This document shows positions 17,012 to 25,780 of a stretch of 64,000 nucleotides of DNA, one piece after another. A program made the position numbers and the translations under genes. The stretch comes from an uncultured Candidatus Melainabacteria bacterium. GTDB lineage: Bacteria; Cyanobacteriota; Vampirovibrionia; Gastranaerophilales; Gastranaerophilaceae. The stretch spans positions 1 through 64,000 of the forward strand of contig CANNUY010000008.1 in the NCBI GenBank assembly GCA_947525005.1, written 5' to 3'. The notes beneath the pieces are model-generated. The model saw nothing but the letters and a program-made list of their open reading frames with translations. It did not search any database and was not told the origin of the DNA. Position 1 is the stretch's first letter, and each line of letters opens with the position of its first letter.

Positions 17012-17419
17012 ATGCAAATAAGTATCTCAAATTTGGAAAAGGCTTTAATAACATTAGATGAAAGTTATGAAATTCTATCTAATAATAAGAATGATTATTT
17101 AACTACAGTATTAGAAGATGCTGTAATAAAAAGATTTGAATATACTTTGGAAATATCTAAAAAAATAATGAAAAAAGTTTTGAAAAAATTCTATGATAAA
17201 CAAGAAGAAGAATTGACCGTAAATAATATTTTTAGATTTATGTATGGATATAACTATATTTCTGATTGGGAGCATTGGCGTACTTATCACGAAAAAAGAA
17301 ACACAACTGCACACGAATATAATTTAGAAAAATCTAGAAAATTACTTGGACTTATTCCAGACTTTCTTCAAGATACAAAAGAACTTATCAAAAATTTGAA
17401 AGAAAAACTGCCATGTTAA
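17012..17419 (+). CDS. HEPN nucleotidyltransferase-partner protein (HI0074-like)
   Basis: A 135-residue all-helical protein of the nucleotidyltransferase substrate-binding (HEPN) family. The HEPN motif R-x4-H is present: R96 and H101 in RNTTAH. In characterised HEPN-MNT pairs (HepT-MntA type) the HEPN protein is an RNase toxin and the MNT partner neutralises it by AMPylation. The HI0074 branch is less well tested, so toxicity is inference. It overlaps the MNT gene by 7 nt. There is no Shine-Dalgarno sequence; an extended -10 (TGCTATACAT, 16987-16996) suggests a leader of only about 8-10 nt. Confidence 0.85.
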   Translation: MQISISNLEKALITLDESYEILSNNKNDYLTTVLEDAVIKRFEYTLEISKKIMKKVLKKFYDKQEEELTVNNIFRFMYGYNYISDWEHWRTYHEKRNTTAHEYNLEKSRKLLGLIPDFLQDTKELIKNLKEKLPC

Positions 17420-17697
17420 AAGGTGTCACTCAAGAAGAATATCAAGAAATTTTATCAATTTTAAAAAAATATCAAGGTGAATATTATGCCTATGGTTCAC
17501 GAGTAAAGGGAGATTTTACAAAATCATCTGATTTAGATATATTAGTAAATTCTCAAGACTTTGAATATTTTATCAATTCATTAAAAAATGATTTTGATAA
17601 TAGTCATATTCCATATATTGTAAATTTCGTTGATAAAAATAACATATCAGATGAATTTTATTCTTTTATTCAAAAAGATTTAGTGAAACTTATTTAG
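17413..17697 (+). CDS. minimal nucleotidyltransferase (MNT), HEPN partner
   Basis: A 94-residue minimal nucleotidyltransferase of the polymerase-beta fold. The signature GSRVKGDFTKSSDLDI gives G28-S29 and metal ligands D40 and D42. It is the likely antitoxin/AMPylase partner of the upstream HEPN protein, translated with it through a 7-nt overlap. Its stop lies 8 nt inside the 3' end of convergent cas9, so transcripts from the two strands overlap here. The pair sits between cas9 and cas1 on the opposite strand, which is not the usual II-C order. Confidence 0.85.
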   Translation: MLKGVTQEEYQEILSILKKYQGEYYAYGSRVKGDFTKSSDLDILVNSQDFEYFINSLKNDFDNSHIPYIVNFVDKNNISDEFYSFIQKDLVKLI

Positions 17698-20600
17698 ATT
17701 CTATTTTTTTAAATCCTGCTTGGACTAAATATGTTGCACTGGTTAATATCTCTATTCCACAATTATCTTCAAGTTTGATTTTTCCATCAGACATTACTGT
17801 TCTAACTTTATAACATCCTGCTGGGTGTTCTTTAGATCCAGCTTTGAATGATTTAGGAATATCTACTAAACAGCCCGAATAAAACATTTGACCTTTGTTA
17901 TAAAGTTTGCAACCCATGTTTTGAAGTTTATCTTTTACGTCTGTAGTCTTAATATTTGAGTATATAGGCATAACTTTAACAACACCTTTTTCATTGAAAT
18001 ATAGTATTTGTCCTTTATGACCTTTTGAGCGTTTGAATTGATGTTGAGTGCCTTTTGTACCGAAATCTACAAATTCTCCAATTCGTTCTCTATCATTTGA
18101 ATCTTTTGTAATTTCTCCTTCAGAAACAATTATCATAACTTTTTTAACTTTGGTTTGCTTTTTAAGGTGGATATAATTCTGTAACATCAATTTCCACTCT
18201 TGTTCTGTTGGGTTATCTTCTAATTTATTCAACAAATCATTCTTAATAGTTGCATCGATAATAGATTTAATTTTTGTTGCTTTTTTATCAATAGAATTTA
18301 ATTCCACACGTTGCGTGATATATGATTTTTCTCCATAAGTTCTTAAACCATAAATCGTTTCTAATGGTTTGGTATTACCTTTGAATGGTTTATCATTTGC
18401 ATAAGAATATGGCATAATTTTATCAATCGCATCTTTTACAATTTCAGGATTAAATCCTTTTATAATATCTTTTTTAATCTCTTTATCATATTTAAAGTCA
18501 CGTGAAAAACTTATACAAATAGCATCTAGTGCGTGGTGTTTATCATTACTTCTATTTTTCTTTAAATCATCACCTAAAAGTTTATTTAAACCATATCTTT
18601 TTCTTATTGCACAAGTTGATGCTCCATTATTAACAAAAATTCTTCTATTTTCACCTTGAACTTGCAAACCCCAACCAAAAATAAATGCTGTCATCTGTTG
18701 AGCAACTCTTGCAATATGAGATGTTTCAGCTAAACCATTATAACTTTCTATCAATCTTTCACATTCTTCAGGTTTACTAGTTAATAATTCAAATTTCTTT
18801 TTACCTAGTTGTTTCTTTATCTTGTTTAATCTATTTACATAATTTGCCCATCTATCACTATCAGGTGATAACCATTCATAAGGAGTGCGTCCTTTTTTAA
18901 ATTGATTTTCTCGTCTGTAACAAACAACCTTATTATATAAAGCATCATTTCCACCTAAAGTTCTTGGATAAATATGGTCAATCTCGCATTCATCATAATT
19001 AGACGGAGAAATGTTTTGACCACTATATATGCATTTACCACTTTGTGACTTTAATAATTTATGCATCAAGAAATAAGTTGCATTTGCGTGATTTTGTCCA
19101 TTTACATATAAGCCTGCATCTTTCAATTCATTAATAATTTGTTCATTTTCTTTTTCTTGTTGTTTCATGAAGCGTTCTGTATCTTGTGCTTTTTTACTAC
19201 CATAAAGTGAATTATCTGCACCATCTCTAACAAATTCAAAAATAACTTCATCAGGTGTTCCATATTTTTGAACCAAATTTAATAACAAATCTCTAAATAT
19301 TTGAAGTCTATTTCTAACAATCGGATTTGTGATATTTCCCAACATAATGTCTGTTTTAATTCTTGAATTACTTGCATTTTGAGCATTTTCTTCTCTGTTA
19401 TCAGGAATATATAAATTATTCCAATCACCAATTTTTGATAACATTGATTGAATTTCTTCTTCTGTTATTCCATTTTTTGCATTATCTCTATCAACAAATT
19501 CCGATATATCAACATTTTGAGGGTAAAGCTCGCCATCTAGAATAATTTTGTTCATTATTTGACAAGCACGTCTACAAAAAGATGAACGTCCAGAGATATC
19601 TGCTTTCATTGGTTCTATTTTATCAATAATTTCATTATTAATAACTTTCTCTATTTCTTTTTTTGTGATTGTTATATCAAGGCGTTTTTTAGGTTGTTCT
19701 TTTCCTAATTTTTCTGCTTTCTCTAAATCCTTGTTATATGTATCTTCGACTTTTTCTAACCAATTTTCATAAATTTGTTTAATCTGAACAGGGCTTAATC
19801 GTAATTTTTCACCTGAAATAATAGTAAATCGTAAATTCTTCAGTTTCATAAGTAATATAAAACTAACATTTTCAATAGTATTAGCTTTGCAGACATTTCT
19901 TTTTGGTAACAATTTACATTTTGATATAATACGATTATCAAATCTTGGAATTTTTTGTCCTAATACACCTTGCCAATCTTTTTCAGTTCCTCTATATTGC
20001 TTAAATTCCTTTGTAACACAAGAGCCATAAGGCACTTTATACTCACCATATAAAAATTCTTCTGGCAAAACACTATTCAATTGTGGTAATTGAAGTTGTG
20101 CATTTAACCATAATTGTTTTAGTTCTTTTTCTACTAATTCTCTTGGTGCTACATATTCAGTAGTTCTAACTTTATTTGAATTGTGTTGAGGAATTGAACG
20201 ATTTAACTTTGTTGGTTCGTCTTCATTCCACAAACCTAACCTCAATGCATCATAATAACAAGGATATTTATATTCATCAGAAATGATTAATTCTATATCA
20301 TTTTCACAAGTGTATTTTTTCATATGTTCAAGATTTTTTTTGTCATCATCAGTTTGAACAGATTTCCAAGCAATATTTACATCATATCCACGTCTTTGAA
20401 AAGCATTATATAATGCTTTGTATATCTGCCATTCTTCCAATTTTTGATTCTGTAATAAAGCAATTCTTAAAAGACAAGATGTATAAATGACATCCTCATT
20501 TTTAGAAGGAAATTCTTTTTTAAAATTGTTATTATTTTTATCTAAAATATTTAATCCAACACCTGACCAAACTTTATTAAAATATTCTTCTCTAGCATGG

Positions 20601-20767
20601 TGAGCATCAAGTGTCTTTTTAGTTCTTCGTCTATCACGTAACGTTATTGTTTCTGCATGATCTTTATCAATAATTATAGAATTGGCTTCATTGATTTCAA
20701 AACCATCTCGCACACAATAACCAATACTTGATTTTCCTAAATCAAATGCAAAAACTTTTTTTGTCAT
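17690..20767 (-). CDS. cas9: CRISPR-associated endonuclease Cas9 (type II-C)
   Basis: RNA-guided double-strand DNA nuclease of 1025 residues, in the II-C size range. RuvC-I has D9 (FAFDLGKSSIG). The Arg-rich bridge helix is about 44-64 (LRDRRRTKKTLDAHHAREE). RuvC-II has E511 (VIFEFVRD). The HNH domain has D597-H598 (CEIDHIYPRTLGG) and N612 (YNKVV). RuvC-III has H744/H745 and D748 (DKHHALDAI). All catalytic residues are present, so it should be active. The C-terminal wedge/PAM domain is about 870-1025; the PAM cannot be read from sequence alone. The promoter TTGAAA-N17-TATAAT with an extended -10 lies 24 nt upstream. Confidence 0.98.
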   Translation of the reverse strand: MTKKVFAFDLGKSSIGYCVRDGFEINEANSIIIDKDHAETITLRDRRRTKKTLDAHHAREEYFNKVWSGVGLNILDKNNNNFKKEFPSKNEDVIYTSCLLRIALLQNQKLEEWQIYKALYNAFQRRGYDVNIAWKSVQTDDDKKNLEHMKKYTCENDIELIISDEYKYPCYYDALRLGLWNEDEPTKLNRSIPQHNSNKVRTTEYVAPRELVEKELKQLWLNAQLQLPQLNSVLPEEFLYGEYKVPYGSCVTKEFKQYRGTEKDWQGVLGQKIPRFDNRIISKCKLLPKRNVCKANTIENVSFILLMKLKNLRFTIISGEKLRLSPVQIKQIYENWLEKVEDTYNKDLEKAEKLGKEQPKKRLDITITKKEIEKVINNEIIDKIEPMKADISGRSSFCRRACQIMNKIILDGELYPQNVDISEFVDRDNAKNGITEEEIQSMLSKIGDWNNLYIPDNREENAQNASNSRIKTDIMLGNITNPIVRNRLQIFRDLLLNLVQKYGTPDEVIFEFVRDGADNSLYGSKKAQDTERFMKQQEKENEQIINELKDAGLYVNGQNHANATYFLMHKLLKSQSGKCIYSGQNISPSNYDECEIDHIYPRTLGGNDALYNKVVCYRRENQFKKGRTPYEWLSPDSDRWANYVNRLNKIKKQLGKKKFELLTSKPEECERLIESYNGLAETSHIARVAQQMTAFIFGWGLQVQGENRRIFVNNGASTCAIRKRYGLNKLLGDDLKKNRSNDKHHALDAICISFSRDFKYDKEIKKDIIKGFNPEIVKDAIDKIMPYSYANDKPFKGNTKPLETIYGLRTYGEKSYITQRVELNSIDKKATKIKSIIDATIKNDLLNKLEDNPTEQEWKLMLQNYIHLKKQTKVKKVMIIVSEGEITKDSNDRERIGEFVDFGTKGTQHQFKRSKGHKGQILYFNEKGVVKVMPIYSNIKTTDVKDKLQNMGCKLYNKGQMFYSGCLVDIPKSFKAGSKEHPAGCYKVRTVMSDGKIKLEDNCGIEILTSATYLVQAGFKKIESK

Positions 20768-20790
20768 ACCTACACCTCATAATTTGTTAT

Positions 20791-20819
20791 ATTATAGCAT
20801 TTTATAATGTATTTTTCAA
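20791..20819 (-). promoter_or_regulatory. cas9 promoter
   Basis: Minus strand: TTGAAA (20814-20819), a 17-nt spacer and TATAAT (20791-20796) preceded by TGC. This is a strong vegetative promoter, unlike the N14-type promoter of the RNA gene just upstream. Confidence 0.7.
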
Positions 20820-20863
20820 AAATATTATAGTTGAGAGCAATATGTTACTTATATAAAACACGC

Positions 20864-20887
20864 AAAAAAAAGAGCCGAAAGGCTCTG
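20864..20887 (-). terminator. terminator of the candidate sRNA
   Basis: AGAGCC, loop TTTC, GGCTCT followed by eight T on the minus strand: a textbook intrinsic terminator. Confidence 0.85.
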
Positions 20888-20992
20888 AAAATTTGTGAAG
20901 TGTAGTGTGTGTGTAGAAAGAAACATTTACTGTCTTAGTCCTCGTTCCCGTGTGTTTTCGGGTTTTCCTCGTGTGTTTCTTATTTTATACTC
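20864..20992 (-). ncRNA. candidate small RNA with ACACAC segments
   Basis: About 125-nt transcript predicted between the N14-type promoter (20999-21030) and a terminator (20864-20887). No open frame of useful length lies in it. It has a hairpin (CCCG/CGGG) and three exposed ACACAC tracts (complement of 20905-20914, 20950-20955, 20971-20976), the longest being TACACACACACT. These are complementary to GTGTGTG tracts beside start codons elsewhere in the window. Function inferred only. Confidence 0.5.
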
Positions 20993-20998
20993 TATGCC

Positions 20999-21030
20999 TA
21001 TATAAAGTATATACTCCTATGAAAATTGAT
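20999..21030 (-). promoter_or_regulatory. N14-type promoter of the candidate sRNA
   Basis: Minus strand: ATCAATTTT (21022-21030), exactly 14 nt, then CTTTATATA (20999-21007). Confidence 0.65.
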
Positions 21031-21148
21031 TAATTTGATTAATGTTTGTTACAAAAGTTCATAATCATTTCCTGTTATATAATTTGGTTGTAGTCCTTCT
21101 ATTATTATAAATTTTGTCTGGAATTTACTCCTTGCAGTATCAAAAACA

Positions 21149-21182
21149 AAAATCCCCACCTTTTATCAAGGTAGGGATTTTT
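21149..21182 (-). terminator. pckA terminator
   Basis: AAAATCCC..ACCTT and AAGG..GGGATTTTT pair across a short loop just after the pckA stop. Confidence 0.75.
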
Positions 21183-21204
21183 GCCTATATTTAATTATTT
21201 AAAA

Positions 21205-22803
21205 TTAAACTCTGCTTAATGGTTTTGGACCAGCTGCAATGATTTCTGAAGGCATATTTGGATATTTTTCAGCGAAATTCTTAGCGAACATTTCAGCCAA
21301 TTTGTTAGCTTGTTCGTCATAAGCAGCTTTATCTTCCCACATTCCTCTAGCATCTAATTTTTCATCAGGTACATTTGGACAAGATGTAGGATAATCTACG
21401 TTGAATACGTCGTGGTGTTTGAATTCAACATTGTCGAATGAACCGTTCAATGCTGCAGTTACCATCGCACGAGTGTAAGCTAATTTCATTCTCTTAGCAC
21501 CCATTGATGCACTACCACCAGCCCAGCCAGTGTTTACTAGATATACCTTAGTACCGTATTGATCCAATTTGTCACCTAACATCTTAGCATATACTGATGC
21601 GTCCATTGGCATAAATGGTTCACCAAATAATGTTGAGAATGTTGGAACTGGTTCTGTAATTCCTCTTTCTGTACCAGCTAGTTTTGATGTGAAACCTGTT
21701 ACGAAGTGATACATAGCAGCGTTCTTGTCTAATCTTGAGATTGGAGGTAATACACCAAATGCGTCAGCTGTCAAGAATACAACAACTTTTGGAATTCCAC
21801 CCATTGATGGGATTGCTGCATTGTTGATGTAGTTGATTGGGTAACCTACACGTGTGTTTTCTGTTAATGAACCATCATTAAAATCAAATTCACGTGTTTC
21901 TGGATCCATAACTACGTTTTCAATCAATGAACCAAATTTAATAGCATTGTAAATATCTGGTTCGTTTTCTTCTGACAAGTTGATACATTTTGCGTAACAA
22001 CCACCTTCAAAGTTGAATACACCGTCTGGTGACCAACCGTGTTCGTCATCACCAATCAACTTACGAGCAGGGTCTGCTGATAAAGTTGTTTTACCTGTTC
22101 CTGACAAACCGAAGAATACAGCTGTTTCATGTGTTTCTGGATCCATGTTTGCTGAACAGTGCATTGGTAATACATTTTTCTTTGTCATTACATAGTTCAT
22201 TGTAGCGAATACTGATTTCTTGATTTCGCCTGAGTATTGTGAACCACAAATGATGATTTCGTGTGCTTCATAGTCGATAGCAATACATGCTTCTGAGTTT
22301 ACGCCGTCAACTTCTGGATCACATTTGAAACCAGGAGCACATAGAATTGTGTAATCTGGTTCGCCATAAGATGCTAATTCTTCAGCTGTTGGTCTGATTA
22401 GCAATTGGTGAATGAACATGTTTTGGCTTGCTCTTTCGTTGATTACACGGAATTTTTGTGTGTATTTTTTATCTGCGCCTGCAAAACCATCAAAAATGAA
22501 GATTTCTCTGTTTTGCAAATATGCAGCGATTTTGCCTTTAATTGCATTGAAGTTTTCTCTAGACATTGGTCTGTTTACTTTACCCCAAGCGATTTCATTG
22601 TGAATACCATCTGTATCAACGATGAATTTATCCTTAGGTGAACGACCGGTATATTTTCCTGTTGTTACTACTAATGCACCTTTATTTGATAATGTGCCTT
22701 CGCCTAAACGTAATGCTGCTTCTGTTAATTGAGCAGGTGTTAAATTACGATAAACTGCTTTAGGTCCGATGATTCCTAAATTTTCGATACCATAAGTTTC
22801 CAT
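21205..22803 (-). CDS. pckA: phosphoenolpyruvate carboxykinase (ATP)
   Basis: ATP-type PEPCK of 532 residues, interconverting oxaloacetate and phosphoenolpyruvate. In a fermenting cell it may run towards oxaloacetate, making ATP. The kinase-1a P-loop GLSGTGKTTLSAD, the following IGDDEHGW metal site and the YTGRSPKDKFIVD substrate motif are all present. A GGAGG ribosome binding site precedes the ATG. The gene is monocistronic with its own terminator. The Na+-pumping oxaloacetate-type decarboxylase at 40-43 kb would use the same metabolite. Confidence 0.97.
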   Translation of the reverse strand: METYGIENLGIIGPKAVYRNLTPAQLTEAALRLGEGTLSNKGALVVTTGKYTGRSPKDKFIVDTDGIHNEIAWGKVNRPMSRENFNAIKGKIAAYLQNREIFIFDGFAGADKKYTQKFRVINERASQNMFIHQLLIRPTAEELASYGEPDYTILCAPGFKCDPEVDGVNSEACIAIDYEAHEIIICGSQYSGEIKKSVFATMNYVMTKKNVLPMHCSANMDPETHETAVFFGLSGTGKTTLSADPARKLIGDDEHGWSPDGVFNFEGGCYAKCINLSEENEPDIYNAIKFGSLIENVVMDPETREFDFNDGSLTENTRVGYPINYINNAAIPSMGGIPKVVVFLTADAFGVLPPISRLDKNAAMYHFVTGFTSKLAGTERGITEPVPTFSTLFGEPFMPMDASVYAKMLGDKLDQYGTKVYLVNTGWAGGSASMGAKRMKLAYTRAMVTAALNGSFDNVEFKHHDVFNVDYPTSCPNVPDEKLDARGMWEDKAAYDEQANKLAEMFAKNFAEKYPNMPSEIIAAGPKPLSRV

Positions 22804-22876
22804 TATGTTTCCTCCTTTAATTACGGTAATGGTTATACACTATATATTGTATAACAAACACTTTAAAAAACTACAA

Positions 22877-24607
22877 TTATTTTTTAATTTTTTCTATCTC
22901 ATTTTTTAAAGTTTCAATCAAAGGAGTCCACTCGTTGTAATTCTTTGCCCTAAGTGGCTTTACGCTCTTATACCACCCTATATCATCGCCTTCTGTTTTG
23001 TACCATCTGCTTTCAGGAAATACATTGAACAAACCAAAGGTTTTTTTACCCAGCGCTCCAGCTAAGTTCATGACAACATTATCTGTCGTAATTACACAAT
23101 CCATGCTCTCTATTGCGCATGCTGTATCTTCAAAATTTTTAAAAATCTTTCCTAAATTTTTGACCTCTACATCTTTAGGCAATCCTTCTAATTCCTCTGC
23201 ATATTCATCTGCTTGGAATGAGTAGAATTCGACGTTTTCTAATCTGAATAGTGGCAAAAATTCTTTTACCTTAATATCTCGATATGTAGAGTTTGACTGC
23301 TTTGTACCATGATATGACAAACCTATTTTTATCTTATTATTAGAATTAATATACTTTTTCCTAAATTCTTCAACTTTTTCTTTATCAGCTTTTAAATATC
23401 CGTTAGCTTCTAGCATTTTATCTGGACTTTCGTCAAACAAATAAGGTAAATCCATCATTGGTATATGATAATCGTGTGGAATTTTACTCATGCCAGATGC
23501 ACCTGTATACATTACAGAAGAATTCATATCGTCTAATTTGATTTTAGGATTTATATCAGCCTCATGTGATAAAATCTCACAATATTTATCGTATCCTGAA
23601 GATTTCAGAATAGGTATAATATTCTTTTGTACAACCAAAATAACTTTTTTAGCAATCTTAGAAAGTCTAGGTAAATACCTTACAAACATTACAGAATCAC
23701 CAAATCCCTGTTCATAATGTACAATAACAGTTGAATTTGAAATATCTGATTTGCCGTCCCACCTAGTTTCATCAGTCAACTCTTTTGGATATGCAACATT
23801 TGAAGTTTTAAATCTTACCTTATACATTTCATACCCAGTTTTTAAGTCACCTTCTTTTAAAAACATTCTCGAATACAAAACTTGTTGTTCAGGCGTAGGG
23901 TTATTTTTCATCATACGCTCAAAAAATTCTTTTGCTTTATTTTTATTTCCAGAACGATAATATAATTTCCCAAGAAAAGCTAAAACCAAATTGTTATCAG
24001 GTACAAGTTCAAGTGCTTTCGTTGCGTATTCTATCTGTTTATCAAGTTTTTTGTTTTGATAAACCCTTTCATATAAAAATGATAGCTGATAATATAATGC
24101 ATAATTTCCAGTTTCTTGAGTTATCAATTCTTCAAAATAAGGAATTGCATCTTTAAAACAATCGTCCATACCAAAATATGTTGTAGCGACAATTTTCAAA
24201 ACTTCGATATCTTCTGTATGTTTTTTTAGTTCATCAAGGAACAATCGTTTAACAATTTTTGGTTGCTTTAACTGTAACAAACACGAACTTAAATGTTTAA
24301 TATACTCCAAATTAGTTTTGTCTTTTTTATACAGTTCTGCAAACATAAAAGCACTTGTTGAAAATTCGCCACTCAAAAGGTATTGATATGCTTTTGTTTC
24401 AGTAATTTCTTCATTATTAATTTGTACAGACTCAAGTTTTTTATCAAATGCTCGCATAAATTCTTCAGGAACAAAGTTCTCAAGCTTTTTAACTTTTGTT
24501 TCAACACTAGTTGTATCAACGTCTTTTGACTCTTTAAAAGCCGATAATATCAATTTATTTAAAAAATATAGTTTTTTTTCTTTAGTATCTTTAATTTCGT
24601 TTTTCAT
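22877..24607 (-). CDS. TPR protein with C-terminal glycosyltransferase-like domain
   Basis: 576 residues. The N-terminal half (about 60-270) is a TPR superhelix (for example EYATKALELVPDNNLVLAFLGKLYYRSGN). The C-terminal half resembles the GT9/GT41-like fold of bacterial TPR-glycosyltransferases: VHYEQGFGDSVMFVRYLP (about 297-314), IGLSYHGTKQSN near 420, and the nucleotide-sugar part SMDCVITTDNVVMNLAGALGKKTFGLF. Acceptor and donor are unknown. It is the last gene of a three-gene TPR operon, 15 nt after its neighbour. Confidence 0.8.
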   Translation of the reverse strand: MKNEIKDTKEKKLYFLNKLILSAFKESKDVDTTSVETKVKKLENFVPEEFMRAFDKKLESVQINNEEITETKAYQYLLSGEFSTSAFMFAELYKKDKTNLEYIKHLSSCLLQLKQPKIVKRLFLDELKKHTEDIEVLKIVATTYFGMDDCFKDAIPYFEELITQETGNYALYYQLSFLYERVYQNKKLDKQIEYATKALELVPDNNLVLAFLGKLYYRSGNKNKAKEFFERMMKNNPTPEQQVLYSRMFLKEGDLKTGYEMYKVRFKTSNVAYPKELTDETRWDGKSDISNSTVIVHYEQGFGDSVMFVRYLPRLSKIAKKVILVVQKNIIPILKSSGYDKYCEILSHEADINPKIKLDDMNSSVMYTGASGMSKIPHDYHIPMMDLPYLFDESPDKMLEANGYLKADKEKVEEFRKKYINSNNKIKIGLSYHGTKQSNSTYRDIKVKEFLPLFRLENVEFYSFQADEYAEELEGLPKDVEVKNLGKIFKNFEDTACAIESMDCVITTDNVVMNLAGALGKKTFGLFNVFPESRWYKTEGDDIGWYKSVKPLRAKNYNEWTPLIETLKNEIEKIKK

Positions 24608-24622
24608 GTCTATTCACTTTGC

Positions 24623-25168
24623 TCATTGGAGTTCCAACATTTCTTCAAATACTTCGTCTAACTCTTGTTTTGCTTCCTTATCATTTTCGTTTAACAAAAG
24701 ATATGTATTGTACCCTTTTATACTCTTATCGTACATTTTTAAATCTCTATAAGTTCTTGCTAAAACTAAATAAGGTGGAGCGCTTTCACACACAGTAGTT
24801 AAGTATTCTGCAAGCATAATAGCTTCTTTATATTTTTTTTCTTTTTGAAAAAGTTGAGCTAATTCTATCCAATGTAGAGTTTCTTCACAATCAAAATCAA
24901 TACTCATCAAAACAGTTTTGAGTTTTTCATTTATTTTATCGCTTGATAGTTTTGAATAATCTAATGCAATCAATTTTCCATAAGATTCAAGCGTAAATTG
25001 TTCTTTTTCAGAAACTTTACCTGTAATTTGGTTATAAATTCTTTTCAAACTTTTGTTTAAACAAATTGCACCTTCAATATCATTTTCTGCAATCGCAAGC
25101 ATTGACAAGCTAATTATTGCAGAATAAGAATCAAATAATTCTGATATATGATTATTTTTATTTTTCAT
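24623..25168 (-). CDS. TPR-repeat protein
   Basis: 181 residues, entirely helical. At least two TPR-like units occur in the C-terminal half (EETLHWIELAQLFQKEKKYKEAIMLAEYL; PPYLVLARTYRDLKMYDKSIKGYNTYLLLNENDKEA). No enzymatic domain. It overlaps the upstream TPR gene by 11 nt. Probably a scaffold for the glycosyltransferase encoded next, although no partner is proven. Confidence 0.75.
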   Translation of the reverse strand: MKNKNNHISELFDSYSAIISLSMLAIAENDIEGAICLNKSLKRIYNQITGKVSEKEQFTLESYGKLIALDYSKLSSDKINEKLKTVLMSIDFDCEETLHWIELAQLFQKEKKYKEAIMLAEYLTTVCESAPPYLVLARTYRDLKMYDKSIKGYNTYLLLNENDKEAKQELDEVFEEMLELQ

Positions 25169-25529
25169 TTTCTAACTCTAATTTTTTTGCATATTCAATA
25201 CAAGCACGATGACTCTCAAGGTCGTTGTTTTTCTTGAATATATCTGCAAGTTTGTAGTAAATTTCTGATGAAACTTTCGTGCTTTCACAATAATTAAGGT
25301 AATAATTTATCGCTTCTTCATAGTTACCTATTTCGTTATACAAATCACCGATTTTTTTAAAATATTTAGGCTCAACATTATATATGAATGCTATCTTATA
25401 AAGTTTAATAAGTTCTTCTTCTAGTCCAACTTTCTTAAAGCGTTCTTCTAAATTTTCAACTAAATTTACGTTTTTAGGACTAAGTTCTATTTCTTTGCAA
25501 ATTTCATCATACGTATAATTCATACGCAA
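25158..25529 (-). CDS. TPR-repeat protein (123 aa)
   Basis: 123 residues with TPR-like helix pairs (LYKIAFIYNVEPKYFKKIGDLYNEIGNYEEAINYYLNYCES; YYKLADIFKKNNDLESHRACIEYAKKLE). First gene of the three-gene operon ending in the TPR-glycosyltransferase. No ribosome binding site of note and no obvious promoter match. Confidence 0.72.
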   Translation of the reverse strand: MRMNYTYDEICKEIELSPKNVNLVENLEERFKKVGLEEELIKLYKIAFIYNVEPKYFKKIGDLYNEIGNYEEAINYYLNYCESTKVSSEIYYKLADIFKKNNDLESHRACIEYAKKLELENEK

Positions 25530-25588
25530 AATTTTAACACGGAATTTCTATTATTTTATCCTGTGTTTACATTATTTTTGATGTTTTT

Positions 25589-25760
25589 GTCGTCATTACG
25601 AGGAACGGATTTTAATAACTGTTCTGTATGTTTAAGGGGATCCTTCGGCAAATTTTTATAATTTTTTCCTTGCCTCTGGATGACAGGCTGGAACCGTCAT
25701 TCAGAGCGTGTAATAAATATTTTTTGAGGAAAGCGAAGAATCCCTATAAAGATGTTTCGG
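25589..25760. repeat. intergenic inverted-repeat element
   Basis: No coding potential. CTCTGGATGAC (within GCCTCTGGATGACAGG) and GTCATTCAGAG form an imperfect hairpin, flanked by GTCATTACGAGGAACG and a GAAGAATCCC end. The pattern resembles dispersed GTCATT...AGAATCCC intergenic repeats found in many genomes. Related fragments (CCTATAAAGAT, or ATTTATAGGAATTCCG on the other strand) occur near 58425 and 62255. Confidence 0.5.
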
Positions 25761-25780
25761 AAACCCTGTGTACATAATTG

